Shown here: piece after piece, positions 27,972 through 38,922 of the stretch
Numbering within the stretch: the first letter of the stretch is position 1
How the letters are laid out: each line of letters starts with the position of its first letter
Assembly: GCF_010093205.1 (NCBI RefSeq)
Contig: NZ_PDWN01000001.1
Coordinates: forward strand, 186,001 to 250,000
Direction: 5' to 3'
DNA length: 64,000 nucleotides
Source of the DNA: Pseudoxanthomonas daejeonensis
GTDB lineage: Bacteria > Pseudomonadota > Gammaproteobacteria > Xanthomonadales > Xanthomonadaceae
Notes under the pieces: generated by a model
What the model saw: the letters and a program-made list of their open reading frames with translations, nothing else
The model's database searches: none
What the model was told of the DNA's origin: nothing
Position numbers and translations under genes: made by a program

Positions 27972-29236
27972 ACATGAAGCCGTACCGTTGGCTGGTCGCG
28001 CTGCTGGTGGTCGCCGTGCTCGGCGTGCTCGGGTCGCAGTGGCTGGCGCAGCACAACGCCTCGGACCTGGGCCAGGTGATCGTGCGCAGCGGCGGTTACG
28101 ACTACAGCACGACGCTGCCACGCGCGGCGTTGCTGCTGCTGCTGGCGTGGCTGGTGCTCGCTGCCGCATGGTCCTTGCTGCGCCTGCCGTTCCGGATCTG
28201 GGGCCGCTATCGCAAGCGCCAGGGTCGCGCGCGACTGATCGAGGGGCTGCGCGCGCTGCAGGGCGGCCACTGGCTGCGCGCCGAGCGTCTGTTCGCCGCA
28301 GCCGTGGACGACCCCGAAGTCGGCGCGATCGCGCTGGCCGCTGCGGTGCGCGCGGCCGACGGCCGCGGCGATCCGGCCGCCGCCGAAGGCTGGCTGACCG
28401 CGCTGGCCACACGCGATCCCGCCGCACACGCGATGCTTGCCGGGGAACGCCTGCTCGAACGTGGCCTGCCGGTCGATGCGATCAATGCACTCGACGTCGC
28501 CGCCGCTCAACCGCTGCCGCCACGCGGACTGCTGTTGCGCACGCGCGCGCTGAAGAGCATCGGCCGCGCCGGTGAAGCCTATGGCCTGCTCGGCGCGCTG
28601 CGCCAGCAGTCGGCCTTGCCCGAAGCGGAGCTGGCACGACTGGAGATGGAACTCGCCACCCAGTCACTGCGCGAAGCCGCCGATGCCAACCTGCTGGCCG
28701 AGCGCTGGGAAGCCATGCCCAAGCCGTTGCGCACCGAACCACCGGTGGTGGCCGCCTATGCCGCCCGCGCCGCCGCGCTGCGCTGGGACGAGGCCGCGCT
28801 GCGCCATCTCGAGCAGGCGCTGGACGCGCGCTGGGACGAGTCGCTTGCCGACCTGTATGGAAGCCTGGCGGTCGGCCATGTCGATTCGCGCCGTGCCAGC
28901 GCCCAGCGCTGGCTGCAGGCACATCCGGCCAGCCCGGCCCTGCTGCTGGCGCTCGCGCGGCTTTCGCGCAAGCAGGGCCAATGGCTGCAGGCGCAGGACT
29001 TCCTGCATCGCGCCATCGCCCAGGGGGCGGGTGCGGAAGCATGGGAAGAAATGGGTGCCGGGTTCGCTGCGGCCGGCGAAGAAGGCCTGGCGCGGCGCGC
29101 GTATGCCAACGCATTGCATGCCGCACGTGGCGAAGCTGCCGAGGAACTTCCTGGCCGCGACCTGCGCGAGAAGATCTACGACCTGGCGGTGGGCGAGGAC
29201 CGCGACGCGCACGGCATCCCGCGACTGAAGGACTGA
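27968..29236 (+). CDS. hemY: HemY-family TPR membrane protein
   Basis: A 422-residue protein with two N-terminal membrane helices (about residues 6-24 and 45-63) framing the periplasmic HemY_N segment 'GQVIVRSGGYDYSTTLPRAALLLL'. A cytoplasmic array of TPR-like helices follows ('RLIEGLRALQGGHWLRAERLFAAA', 'AEAWEEMGAGFAAAGEEGLARRAYANAL'). This is the proteobacterial HemY associated with hemX, not the protoporphyrinogen oxidase also called HemY. It is coupled to hemX. It is convergent with the gene at 29246. Confidence 0.92.
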   Translation: MNMKPYRWLVALLVVAVLGVLGSQWLAQHNASDLGQVIVRSGGYDYSTTLPRAALLLLLAWLVLAAAWSLLRLPFRIWGRYRKRQGRARLIEGLRALQGGHWLRAERLFAAAVDDPEVGAIALAAAVRAADGRGDPAAAEGWLTALATRDPAAHAMLAGERLLERGLPVDAINALDVAAAQPLPPRGLLLRTRALKSIGRAGEAYGLLGALRQQSALPEAELARLEMELATQSLREAADANLLAERWEAMPKPLRTEPPVVAAYAARAAALRWDEAALRHLEQALDARWDESLADLYGSLAVGHVDSRRASAQRWLQAHPASPALLLALARLSRKQGQWLQAQDFLHRAIAQGAGAEAWEEMGAGFAAAGEEGLARRAYANALHAARGEAAEELPGRDLREKIYDLAVGEDRDAHGIPRLKD

Positions 29237-29245
29237 CGCGGAAGC

Positions 29246-30037
29246 TCAGCGGCCCGGGTCGGCTGCCGCATCGGCGGCGGCCTCGACATCCCCTGCAACG
29301 CCTGCGTCCTTCCCGGCCATGGAGGCCATCGTCCTGCGCGCGTCTCCCTGTTCCACCAGCGCGAGCTGCTGGGCCACTTCGGATGCGTACTGGGCACGCG
29401 CATCGGCATCACCCACCAGCTGCGGCGGCAACGGCTGCAGGTGCTCGAAGCGCGCGCGGGCGGCATCGAAGCGCGAGGTCCGACGCTCCCATTCGCCGCG
29501 GATCAGCTGGCAATACAGCCATTGCTCGTCGCGCTGCGTGTGCGCGGCATCATCCGGACAGGCGGCGGCGAAGGCGGCGGCGGCAGCTTCCACGTAATGC
29601 GGGTACTGCGCCGGCGACGCTTGCCAGGTCGCGCGCATCAGGGTGCCGGCGCGATCGACCAAGGACACGCCGAGCGCTTCCTGCAGGGACGCCGCCAGCC
29701 AGTAAGTTGTTTCGGTCTGGCGCAGCTGCTGGTATGCCTGGCCCTGGACGAAGGCTGTCAGCACCTCCAGTTCCGCCGGGCTGAAATCGTCGCGATACAT
29801 GACGAAACCGTTGCCGGGGCATTTCGCCAGCGGCCACGGGGACATGATCGGCCCGTAGGCCTGGCCGTCCAGGTAGTGGCCGAAGGCCGTCCCCGAGCCT
29901 GCCGTTTCCTGGCGGAAGCGCTCGCCTCCGACGGGGCACTGGTAATCCATCTCCATGATGGTCAATGCCCGTGCAGGCCCGGCCGCGACCAACGCCAGCC
30001 ACACCCCCGCGCACGCCCACGCTGCCATCCGGCTCAT
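29246..30037 (-). CDS. Secreted protein of unknown function, DUF2225-like N-terminus
   Basis: A 263-residue protein with a signal peptide (residues 1-25, ending ARA). The mature N-terminus 'MDYQCPVGGERFRQETAGSG' followed by 'PWPLAKCPGNGFVMY' has spaced cysteines recalling DUF2225-type zinc-knuckle proteins, though one CxxC pair is reduced to single cysteines. A helical, possibly TPR-like region follows ('EQWLYCQLIRGEWERRTSRFDAARARFEHLQ') and then an Ala/Asp-rich tail. The function is unknown. ATG 30037 is chosen at the signal peptide. It is 102 bases downstream of the thiolase, with a hairpin between them. Confidence 0.72.
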   Translation of the reverse strand: MSRMAAWACAGVWLALVAAGPARALTIMEMDYQCPVGGERFRQETAGSGTAFGHYLDGQAYGPIMSPWPLAKCPGNGFVMYRDDFSPAELEVLTAFVQGQAYQQLRQTETTYWLAASLQEALGVSLVDRAGTLMRATWQASPAQYPHYVEAAAAAFAAACPDDAAHTQRDEQWLYCQLIRGEWERRTSRFDAARARFEHLQPLPPQLVGDADARAQYASEVAQQLALVEQGDARRTMASMAGKDAGVAGDVEAAADAAADPGR

Positions 30038-30095
30038 CCGCGCCCCTTCGCATCTTGTCCGCGATCCACGATAGCAGCACGGTGCCCCGAAACGC

Positions 30096-30120
30096 GGAAG
30101 GGCGGCCAAGCCGCCCTTCC
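30096..30120 (-). terminator. Hairpin terminator after the thiolase gene
   Basis: A perfect 10-bp stem GGAAGGGCGG (30096-30105) / CCGCCCTTCC (30111-30120) with the loop CCAAG, 20 bases past the thiolase stop on the minus strand. The downstream T-tract is weak (GCGTTTCG). Confidence 0.65.
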
Positions 30121-30139
30121 GGTGGACAGGATCCTTCGC

Positions 30140-31417
30140 TCAGCGTTCGACGATCGCGACCACACCCATGCCGCCGGCCGTGCAGATCGAGACCAGTGCG
30201 CGGCCACCCCCGCGTTCGGCGAGCTGCTTGGCGGCGGTCGCGATGACGCGAGCACCCGTGGCGGCGAAAGGATGGCCGGTGGCCAGCGAGGAACCGACCG
30301 GGTTGATCTTCTCCGGATCGATCCGGCCCAGCGGCGCATCCAGCCCCAACCGGTTGCGGCAGTAGTCCTCGCTCTCCCACGCGCGCAGCGTGCACAGCAC
30401 CTGCGCGGCGAAGGCCTCGTGGATCTCGTAGAGGTCGAAATCCTGCAGCGTGAGTCCATGACGGCGAAGCATCTCCGGCACCGCGACGGTCGGCGCCATC
30501 AGCAGGCCTTCGCCATGGACGAAGTCGACCGCGGCCACCTGCGCGTCGCGCAGGTACGCCAGCGGCTCGTGGCCATGCGCACGCGCCCATTCCTCCGACG
30601 CCAGCAGCACCGCGGCGGCACCATCGGTCAGCGGAGTGGAATTGGCGGCGGTCAGCGTGCCGCGACCGGAAACCTTGTCGAATGCCGGCTTCAGCGTCGC
30701 CAGCTTTTCGAGCGAGGTGTCGGCACGCAGGATGTTGTCGCGCTCCACGCCGCGGAACGGCGCGATCAGTCCGTCGAAGAAGCCGCGCTCGTAGGCCGCG
30801 GCCAGCTTGCGGTGCGACGACACCGCCCACTCGTCCTGCGAGTCGCGCGAGATGTTCCACTGCTTGGCCATGTCCTCGCAGTGGTCGCCCATGCTCTTGC
30901 CGGTGCGCGGCTCGGCCACGCCGGGGAACTCGGGCTTCAGCTCGGCCAGCTTGAAACCCTTGAAGGCGGCGATCTTGTCCGTGGTGGTTTTCGCCCGGTT
31001 GGCGGCCAGCAGGCGCGCGCGCAGCTTCTTGCCGTAGACGATCGGCACGTCGGAGGTGGTGTCCGAACCGCCGCCGATGCCCGACTCGATCTGGCCGACC
31101 GCGATCTTGTTGGCGATCGTGATGATCGAATCCAGGCTGGTGCCGCAGGCGCGCTGCAGGGTGATGCCCGGGGTCAGCGGCGACAGGCCCGACGACAGCG
31201 CCGCCTCGCGACCCAGGTTCCAGTCCGACGAGTGCTTGATCACCGCGCCCATCGCCACTTCGCCCAGCTGCTGGCCGTGCAGGCCGAAGCGCTCGACCAG
31301 CGCGCCGAGGGTCCGCACCGACATGCCGAGGTTGCCGACGTCCGAATAGGCGGTGTTCTGGCGGCAGAACGGGATGCGGACGCCGCCTAGGATGGCGACG
31401 GGACGGACGGCTGGCAT
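30140..31417 (-). CDS. Acetyl-CoA C-acyltransferase (thiolase, FadI-like)
   Basis: A 425-residue thiolase. The nucleophilic Cys is in 'ITLQRACGTSLDSI', the catalytic His in 'EIHEAFAAQVL' and 'GHPFAATGARVI', and the second Cys in 'SICTAGGMGVVAIV'. The whole frame aligns by pattern with the FadI type ('TGKSMGDHCEDMAKQWNISRD', 'TLTAANSTPLTDGAAAVLLAS'). It either cleaves 3-ketoacyl-CoA in beta-oxidation or condenses acyl-CoA. No fadJ/fadB partner is adjacent, so the pathway direction is open. ATG 31417 starts the conserved N-terminus 'VAILGGVRIPFCRQNTAYSD'. Confidence 0.9.
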   Translation of the reverse strand: MPAVRPVAILGGVRIPFCRQNTAYSDVGNLGMSVRTLGALVERFGLHGQQLGEVAMGAVIKHSSDWNLGREAALSSGLSPLTPGITLQRACGTSLDSIITIANKIAVGQIESGIGGGSDTTSDVPIVYGKKLRARLLAANRAKTTTDKIAAFKGFKLAELKPEFPGVAEPRTGKSMGDHCEDMAKQWNISRDSQDEWAVSSHRKLAAAYERGFFDGLIAPFRGVERDNILRADTSLEKLATLKPAFDKVSGRGTLTAANSTPLTDGAAAVLLASEEWARAHGHEPLAYLRDAQVAAVDFVHGEGLLMAPTVAVPEMLRRHGLTLQDFDLYEIHEAFAAQVLCTLRAWESEDYCRNRLGLDAPLGRIDPEKINPVGSSLATGHPFAATGARVIATAAKQLAERGGGRALVSICTAGGMGVVAIVER

Positions 31418-31593
31418 GCGGTGACCTCGGTCGGATTCCGTTCGTGGGGGCGGCCTGCATACGCGGCCGAATGCATAATGCGCAGTGTAGCCCCGACCCG
31501 TCAGGCGGCCAATGATCCAGACCCACCCCGGCATGAACGAAGTGACCGCGCGCACGGCCCGTGTGTGCGACAACGCCCGATGGAGGCAGGCGC

Positions 31594-32463
31594 ATGGCTG
31601 AAGCGATATTCAGGGGCGCGTTCGCGCTGGAGCTGGCCGGCGGCGCCGAACCCGGGCACGCCGCGTTGCCGCCGGAGCAGGCCGGCGAACTGGCCATCCG
31701 GGTCGGTCGCGACCTGGCGGCGCTGGTTGAGGGCGTATCGGACCTGGACCTGGTCCTGGCTGCCGCACACTTCGATCCGGCCGAATCGCTGCGCCCGGGC
31801 TGGCCACTGCACCAGCGGCTGCAGGAACTGCATGCGCGCGCGCCCGGTCGAGACCAGGGTCCGCGCGTGCTCGCCTTCGGCGCCGATGCCGAGGGCGGGG
31901 TGCCGATGCCGTTCCAGGCCGATCCGGCGCTGGCTGGCGGCGGCCTGCGCGTGCTGCCGTTCGTCCTTGTGGGCGCCGCGGATACGGTTTCCGCGGTCGC
32001 CGAAGCCCTCGAGGAAAAGTTGCTGGCCCTGGGCATGGCCCAGCCCGATACCGCGCTGGCCGCGCAGGACGGCTTCGCGGCACGGGTCGAGCACGCCCGC
32101 TATCTCAGCGTGCACGACCTCGCCGCGATGATGGCGATGCAATACGACAACCAGGGCCTGGCGCCGTTGTGGAACCTGGTCGAGGCCGCCTTGCTCGCCC
32201 CCCACGCGGTCGAGTGGCTGGACCAGGGCGCCGAACCGCTGCTGCGGCTGGAGAACGGCGAAGTGCGGATGGCGCTGTTCGATCCGGCCGGCTGGTGCAT
32301 GCACTACCAGGGCGGTGAAGGCGATTGCGACCGGCTGCAGCGCGTGTACGAGCACTTCCTCGCGCGCCAGCGCCAGTTCGCCGCCGTGCTCGAAGCACAC
32401 GGCATCCCGGTGCTGTTCGTGCATTGCGACGGCCAGCAGGACGCGCGCGCGCAATTGCAGTAG
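31594..32463 (+). CDS. Hypothetical protein, unrecognised
   Basis: A 289-residue protein with no signal peptide or membrane segment. It is acidic, with regular hydrophobic spacing and clear coding character throughout. Notable stretches are 'VLAFGADAEGGVPMPFQADPAL', 'VEHARYLSVHDLAAMMAMQYDNQGLAPLWNLVEAALL' and a C-terminal 'HGIPVLFVHCDGQQD'. No catalytic motif is recognised. ATG 31594 lies after GGAGGCAGG with suitable spacing. It is divergent from the thiolase gene (176 bases between starts) and convergent with sodC. Confidence 0.75.
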   Translation: MAEAIFRGAFALELAGGAEPGHAALPPEQAGELAIRVGRDLAALVEGVSDLDLVLAAAHFDPAESLRPGWPLHQRLQELHARAPGRDQGPRVLAFGADAEGGVPMPFQADPALAGGGLRVLPFVLVGAADTVSAVAEALEEKLLALGMAQPDTALAAQDGFAARVEHARYLSVHDLAAMMAMQYDNQGLAPLWNLVEAALLAPHAVEWLDQGAEPLLRLENGEVRMALFDPAGWCMHYQGGEGDCDRLQRVYEHFLARQRQFAAVLEAHGIPVLFVHCDGQQDARAQLQ

Positions 32464-32581
32464 GTCGTCACGCCTTCCCGCGCCCTCGCATCACGGCATC
32501 GCGGCCCGCCGCTCAACGGTCGCCGGTCACCGCGCGCGGCGGCCGGCATCCTTATACGATCGCCTCGACCGCGCCGCGGAG

Positions 32582-33145
32582 CTACTGCACCACCTTGATC
32601 ACGCCACAGGCGACCCGCGCGCCGGCATTGCCGGTGGGCTGGGTGTGGTAGTCGTCCGGTGCGGCATGCACGATCACCGCGCGGCCGGCGATGTCGTTGG
32701 CCGCTCCGCCGCCCAGGGTGACGCCGCGCAGGTGCACGTTGACCCTGGCCACGCCGCCGGCATCGCTGGTGATGTTGTCCATGTCGCCGGCATGGTGGAT
32801 CGGGGTGCCGGCACGCCCATGCGCGCTGGTGGCCGGATTGAAATGCCCGCCGGCGCTGGTCGCGTCGACCGCGCTGCAGTCGCCCTTCTCGTGCACGTGG
32901 AACCCGGACTGCGTGTTCGGTACCAGGCCGCCGACCTCCCCGCTGATGTGCACGCCGTCGCCCATCGGGGCCAGGGTCAGCTTGCCGCTTACCCGGCTGC
33001 CCGAGGCCGAGGCCATGACCGCGACCGCCTGCTGCGCGGTGCTGGTGGCGACGGGCGGCGCCGGTGCGGCGGGCGGCGTGCTGCTGCAGGCAGCCAGGAC
33101 GGCGAGTGAACCGAGCAGGCCAAGGGGGACGAATGCGGTTCGCAT
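32582..33145 (-). CDS. sodC: Cu/Zn superoxide dismutase, lipoprotein form
   Basis: A 187-residue precursor with a lipobox LAAC (Cys20) and a Pro/Ala-rich linker, so the enzyme is probably tethered to a membrane in the periplasm. Metal ligands are present: His83 and His85 in 'GFHVHEKGDC', His101 in 'GGHFNP', His109, and 'PIHHAGDMDN' for the Zn/Cu bridge. The second copper His is in 'VIVHAAPDDYHTQPTGNAG', and cysteines at 90 and near the C-terminus ('ARVACGVI') can form the structural disulfide. It removes superoxide in the envelope. Confidence 0.95.
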   Translation of the reverse strand: MRTAFVPLGLLGSLAVLAACSSTPPAAPAPPVATSTAQQAVAVMASASGSRVSGKLTLAPMGDGVHISGEVGGLVPNTQSGFHVHEKGDCSAVDATSAGGHFNPATSAHGRAGTPIHHAGDMDNITSDAGGVARVNVHLRGVTLGGGAANDIAGRAVIVHAAPDDYHTQPTGNAGARVACGVIKVVQ

Positions 33146-33252
33146 GGTGGAACTCCCAGCGGGAATGGACGAAGCGACCCCGAGCATAAGCCGCATGCCG
33201 GTTCAGGCGGCATGAACGTGCGCGCGCCGTGGCGCGCAGTGCTGACCCGGCG

Positions 33253-34703
<1,451 letters not shown>

Positions 34704-34707
<4 letters not shown>

Positions 34708-35756
34708 GCGGTGGGTGCTCCTTCGGATTCGTTGTGCGGCAGCAGCAGCGTGAAAACGGTATGCCCGGGGCGCGAGCGGAAGGTCAGCGAACCGCGATGC
34801 TCGCGCGCGACCTGGTGGGCCAGGGCCAGGCCCAGGCCGGTGCCCTCGGCGCGACCGCTGACCAGGGGCAGGAACAGGTGTTCGGCCAGCTCGTCGGGCA
34901 CGCCGCGGCCGTCGTCCACGATCTCCACCCGCAGCGCGCGGGCGTGCAGGTGGTCGCGGATATGCAGGCCGTTCTCGACCCGGGTGCGCAGGATGATCGT
35001 CGACGCGCTGGCCTGCTGCGCGTTGCGGACCAGGTTCCACACCGCCTGGGTAAGGCGGTCGGCATCGCCTGCGAATTCGGGGATGCTGGGGTCGTAGTCG
35101 CGCTGCACGCGCACCGTCCAGCCGCCTTCGGCCTCGGCCAGGCGCAGCACGCGCTCGAGCACGGCATGGATGTTCAACGGCGCATGCGGTCGATGCGGCG
35201 CCGGCGACAGCAGCTGGTCGACCAGCTGGCTGAGGCGATCGATCTCCGCGCCGATCAGTTCGATCAGTTCGCGCTCGCCCGTCTCCTCCGGGCGCTGGCC
35301 GGCGCGGCGCGACAGCAGCTGGGCGGCGCCCTTGAGCCCGGCCAGCGGATTGCGCAGCTCATGGGCCAGGCCCTTGAGCGCGGCCTGCAAGGCGCCTGGG
35401 AGTGCCCGGGCCGGGTCGGGCTCGGCGAACGCATCGGCCGGATGGGCTTCCAGCAGCCAACCGTCGGCGGTGCGGGTGACCCAGCCATCGGCGTAGCGCG
35501 GCGCTTCGCCGGGCAGTCCCAGCGCGATCCGGTGCAGGCGCAGCACCTCGCGCTCGTCCTGTTCCAGGAAGCGGGCCAGGGCATCCCCGTCCAGCTCGAG
35601 CGCCGCCAGCGGCTGGCCGAGCAGCCGCCGCGGACCCACCCCCAGCCAGCGCGGGAACGCCGGGTTGACCCCGGTGATGCGCGCCTGATGGTCCGCCCAG
35701 GCCACCGGGGTGCCCAGCTGTTCGAGGGTGGGGGCTGCGGGGGTCACGGCGTCCAT
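34704..35756 (-). CDS. ntrB: Nitrogen regulation sensor histidine kinase NtrB
   Basis: A 350-residue soluble kinase without membrane segments: an N-terminal PAS domain (to about residue 115), the dimerisation/phosphotransfer helix with His132 in 'LKGLAHELRNPLAGLKGAAQLL', and the ATP-binding boxes 'LTQAVWNLVRNAQQAS', 'IVDDGRGVP' and 'GTGLGLALAHQVAREHRG'. It phosphorylates NtrC in nitrogen limitation and dephosphorylates it when PII is bound. It is coupled to ntrC by an ATGA overlap. An NtrC-type palindrome abuts the start codon, suggesting autoregulation. Confidence 0.96.
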
Positions 35757-35773
35757 TGCACCAATTTAGTGCA
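35757..35773. promoter_or_regulatory. NtrC-type binding site directly upstream of ntrB
   Basis: TGCACC-AATTT-AGTGCA is a 17-base palindrome differing at one position from the NtrC consensus TGCACC-N5-GGTGCA. It ends at the base immediately before the ntrB ATG, a position where bound NtrC would block transcription or sit over the start site, like the negative autoregulation known at the enteric glnL promoter. Confidence 0.7.
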
Positions 35774-35810
35774 TAGAGGCGTGCCGTGCGATATCCCCCC
35801 GGTTGCGGCG

Positions 35811-36551
35811 TCAGCGGACCCGGCGCGCCTGCAGCACCAGCGAATGCAGGATGCGATGGTCGTCCTGGTCCAGGACCTCGGCCTCGTCGCCCCGGTAGTG
35901 GCGGCGGTATGCACGCACCGTGGCGGCGCGGTCGTCGAGCGGGTAACCGATCGCCTGCAGCGCCAGCCAGGGATCGAAGCCCGGGGGCGGGATACCGTCG
36001 GCCGGATCGGGCCACAGGCCGAAGCCTGCGTCGGCCAGTTGCCGCCACGGGAAACGCGGCCCCGGATCGCGCTTGCGCGTCGGCGCCATGTCTGCATGCG
36101 CGATGACCGCGTGGCGCGGGATGCGCAGCCGCGCGCTGACGTCCTCGAGCAGGCGCAGCAGCGCGTCGATCTGCGCGGGCGGGAAAGGCTCAGTGCCATC
36201 GTTGTCCAGCTCGATGCCGATGGACGCCGAATTCAGGTCGTCGATCGTGCCCCAGCTGCCACCCCCGGCATGCCAGGCGCGGCGCGAATCCTCGACCAGC
36301 TGGTACAGCGACCCGTCGGCACCGACCAGGTAATGCGCGCTGACCGGCCCGCCGCTGTTGGCGGTGCGCAGCGTGTGCAGGCTCTGCGCCACCGACTCCT
36401 GCTCGGTCGCATGCAGCACCACCACGATCGCGCGGCGCGCATCGTGGTTGGGCGATGGCTCCCACTGCGCGAGCGGATTGCGCACCGGTGCCGGCGCGCA
36501 GGCGCACAGCAGCAGGGCGGACATCAGGAGGGAGAACCGGTGAAGGGCCAT
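35811..36551 (-). CDS. N-acetylmuramoyl-L-alanine amidase, AmpD/AmiD-type lipoprotein
   Basis: A 246-residue amidase_2 protein with a lipoprotein-like leader (Cys18 in 'LLLCACAP'). The zinc ligands are expected in 'IVVVLHATEQES' and in 'VIAHADMAPTRKRDPGPRFPW', the AmpD-family C-terminal signature. 'SAHYLVGADGSLYQLV' and 'SASIGIELDND' complete the fold. The leader suggests the outer-membrane AmiD type, which trims anhydro-muropeptides in the periplasm, rather than cytosolic AmpD. It sits between amtB and ntrB on the same strand, but no link to nitrogen control is evident. Confidence 0.9.
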   Translation of the reverse strand: MALHRFSLLMSALLLCACAPAPVRNPLAQWEPSPNHDARRAIVVVLHATEQESVAQSLHTLRTANSGGPVSAHYLVGADGSLYQLVEDSRRAWHAGGGSWGTIDDLNSASIGIELDNDGTEPFPPAQIDALLRLLEDVSARLRIPRHAVIAHADMAPTRKRDPGPRFPWRQLADAGFGLWPDPADGIPPPGFDPWLALQAIGYPLDDRAATVRAYRRHYRGDEAEVLDQDDHRILHSLVLQARRVR

Positions 36552-36723
36552 GGCCCATTGCAGCGGCAGCCGGCGCCAATGGCAAGCGCGGGCCGCGGAT
36601 CGGGGAAATGAGGGGGAACACGGGATCACCTCGGCGATGGCGGATGCGCTACGCCCCCCGGCAGCGCGCTTGGCAGTAACCGCCCGGGGATGCGGCCGAC
36701 CACGCCGGCCGCATCGGGAGGAA

Positions 36724-36750
36724 CCGGCCCACGGCTGCACCGTGGGCCGG
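36724..36750 (-). terminator. Hairpin terminator after amtB
   Basis: A perfect 11-bp stem (36724-36734 pairing with 36740-36750, loop CTGCA), 19 bases beyond the amtB stop. On the minus strand it is followed by TTCC. A second imperfect palindrome (GATGCGGCC...GGCCGCATC, about 36690-36715) lies just beyond. Together they probably end the glnA-glnK-amtB transcript. Confidence 0.7.
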
Positions 36751-36769
36751 GTATCGCTTGACCGCCGTA

Positions 36770-38272
36770 TCAGGCCTCGTAGGCCGACTCGCCGTGCGAG
36801 GTGATGTCCAGGCCGATGCGCTCGGACTCCTCGTTCACCCGCAGGCCGAACACCAGCTTGGCCACGCTGAAGCCGATCACCGAGACGAGGCCGATCCAGG
36901 CGATGGTCAGGCCCACGCCCAGCGCCTGGGTCGCTACCTGGGAAGCCATGTCGAAGTCCTCGCCGCCCTGGCCACCCAGCGCCGGCGAGAAGAACACGCC
37001 GGTCAGGATCGCACCGACGATGCCGCCGACCGCGTGCACGCCGAACACGTCCAGGCTGTCATCCGCACCCAGCAGCTTCTTCAGGCCGGTGACGCCCCAC
37101 ACGCAGATCACGCCGGCCGCAAAACCGATGGCCACCGCGCCGAACGGACCGACCAGGCCCGCGGCCGGGGTGATGCCGACCAGGCCGGCGACCATGCCCG
37201 AGGCCACGCCCAGCGCCGAGGACTTGCCCTTGACCAGCTTCTCGGTCAGCGACCAGCCCAGCACCGCGGCGGCGGTGGCGACCAGGGTGTTGAGGAAGGC
37301 CAGCGCCGCGCCGGCGGTCGCCTCGAGGTTGGAGCCGGCATTGAAGCCGAACCAGCCCACCCACAGCAGCGAAGCGCCCACGAAGGTCAGGGTCACGTTG
37401 TGCGGCTTCAGCGCGGTCTGGCCATAGCCCAGGCGCTTGCCGATGAAGTAGGCACCCACCAGGCCCGCGACGCCGGCATTGATGTGCACCACGGTGCCGC
37501 CGGCGAAGTCCAGCGCGCCCTTCTCGAACAGGAAACCACCGGTCGCCCACACCATGTGCGCCAGCGGCAGGTAGCCGAACGTGAACCAGATCACCGAGAA
37601 CAGCAGCACCGCCGCCAGCTTGGCGCGTTCGGCGAAGGCGCCGACGATTAGCGCGCCGGTAATGCCGGCGAAGGTCGCCTGGAAGCCGACGAACACGTAC
37701 TCCGGCAGGCTCACTCCCTCGGTGAAGGTGGCCGCCAGGGTGCCGATGGTGACGCCCTTCAGGAACAGCTTGTCGAGGTTGCCGATCCACGCGCCCTCGC
37801 CCGAGAAGGCCAGGCTGTAGCCGTAGACGATCCACAACACCGTCAGCAGCGAGAACACCACGGCGACCTGGACCAGCACCGACAGCACGTTCTTCGCGCG
37901 GACCATGCCGCCGTAGAACAGGGCCAGGCCGGGCACGACCATCAGCAGCACCAGCATGGTCGAGGTCAGCATCCAGGCGACGTCGCCCTTGTCGACGACA
38001 GGCTCGGCGGCGGGCGCTTCGACTGCAGCGACTGCGGCGGCGACGGCCGTGTCGGCCGCCGCTACGGCAGCCGCAGCCGCCGCATCGACTTCACCGGACG
38101 TACCAGCGGCCTCATCGGCAGCAACGGCGGCCGCTTCGGCAGCCGACGGCGCGGCGGGTTCCTGCGCGATCGCCGAACCGGCGAACGTGGTGACCGCCAG
38201 CGCGCTGACCAGCATGGTCAGGCAGATGGCATAGAACCGGGCTTTCCACCCGGACAGCAAACGGATGTTCAT
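36770..38272 (-). CDS. amtB: Ammonium transporter AmtB, with long Ala-rich N-terminal segment
   Basis: A 500-residue Amt/Rh/MEP channel. The conserved core runs from 'VAWMLTSTMLVLLMVVPGLALFYGGMVRAKNVLS' to 'FGVHAVGGIVGAILTGVFF', with 'GGTVVHINAGVAGLVGAYFIGKRLG' carrying a pore histidine. It conducts ammonium and is blocked by GlnK when nitrogen is plentiful. Unusually, residues 38-92, between the cleavable signal peptide (to about 36) and the first core helix, are more than half alanine. glnK lies 21 bases upstream, the standard glnK-amtB pair. Confidence 0.95.
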   Translation of the reverse strand: MNIRLLSGWKARFYAICLTMLVSALAVTTFAGSAIAQEPAAPSAAEAAAVAADEAAGTSGEVDAAAAAAVAAADTAVAAAVAAVEAPAAEPVVDKGDVAWMLTSTMLVLLMVVPGLALFYGGMVRAKNVLSVLVQVAVVFSLLTVLWIVYGYSLAFSGEGAWIGNLDKLFLKGVTIGTLAATFTEGVSLPEYVFVGFQATFAGITGALIVGAFAERAKLAAVLLFSVIWFTFGYLPLAHMVWATGGFLFEKGALDFAGGTVVHINAGVAGLVGAYFIGKRLGYGQTALKPHNVTLTFVGASLLWVGWFGFNAGSNLEATAGAALAFLNTLVATAAAVLGWSLTEKLVKGKSSALGVASGMVAGLVGITPAAGLVGPFGAVAIGFAAGVICVWGVTGLKKLLGADDSLDVFGVHAVGGIVGAILTGVFFSPALGGQGGEDFDMASQVATQALGVGLTIAWIGLVSVIGFSVAKLVFGLRVNEESERIGLDITSHGESAYEA

Positions 38273-38293
38273 GGGCTGTGCTCCGAGTGGTGG

Positions 38294-38922
<629 letters not shown>

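Noticed and set aside
27968-29236. Protoporphyrinogen oxidase (the other protein called HemY)
   Set aside because: No FAD-binding motif; the sequence has two membrane helices and TPR repeats, so it is the proteobacterial HemX-partner HemY.
35757-35790. A -24/-12 (sigma-54) promoter for ntrB
   Set aside because: GG and GC elements are visible on the minus strand, but the spacer is 11 instead of 10 bases, which sigma-54 does not tolerate well.
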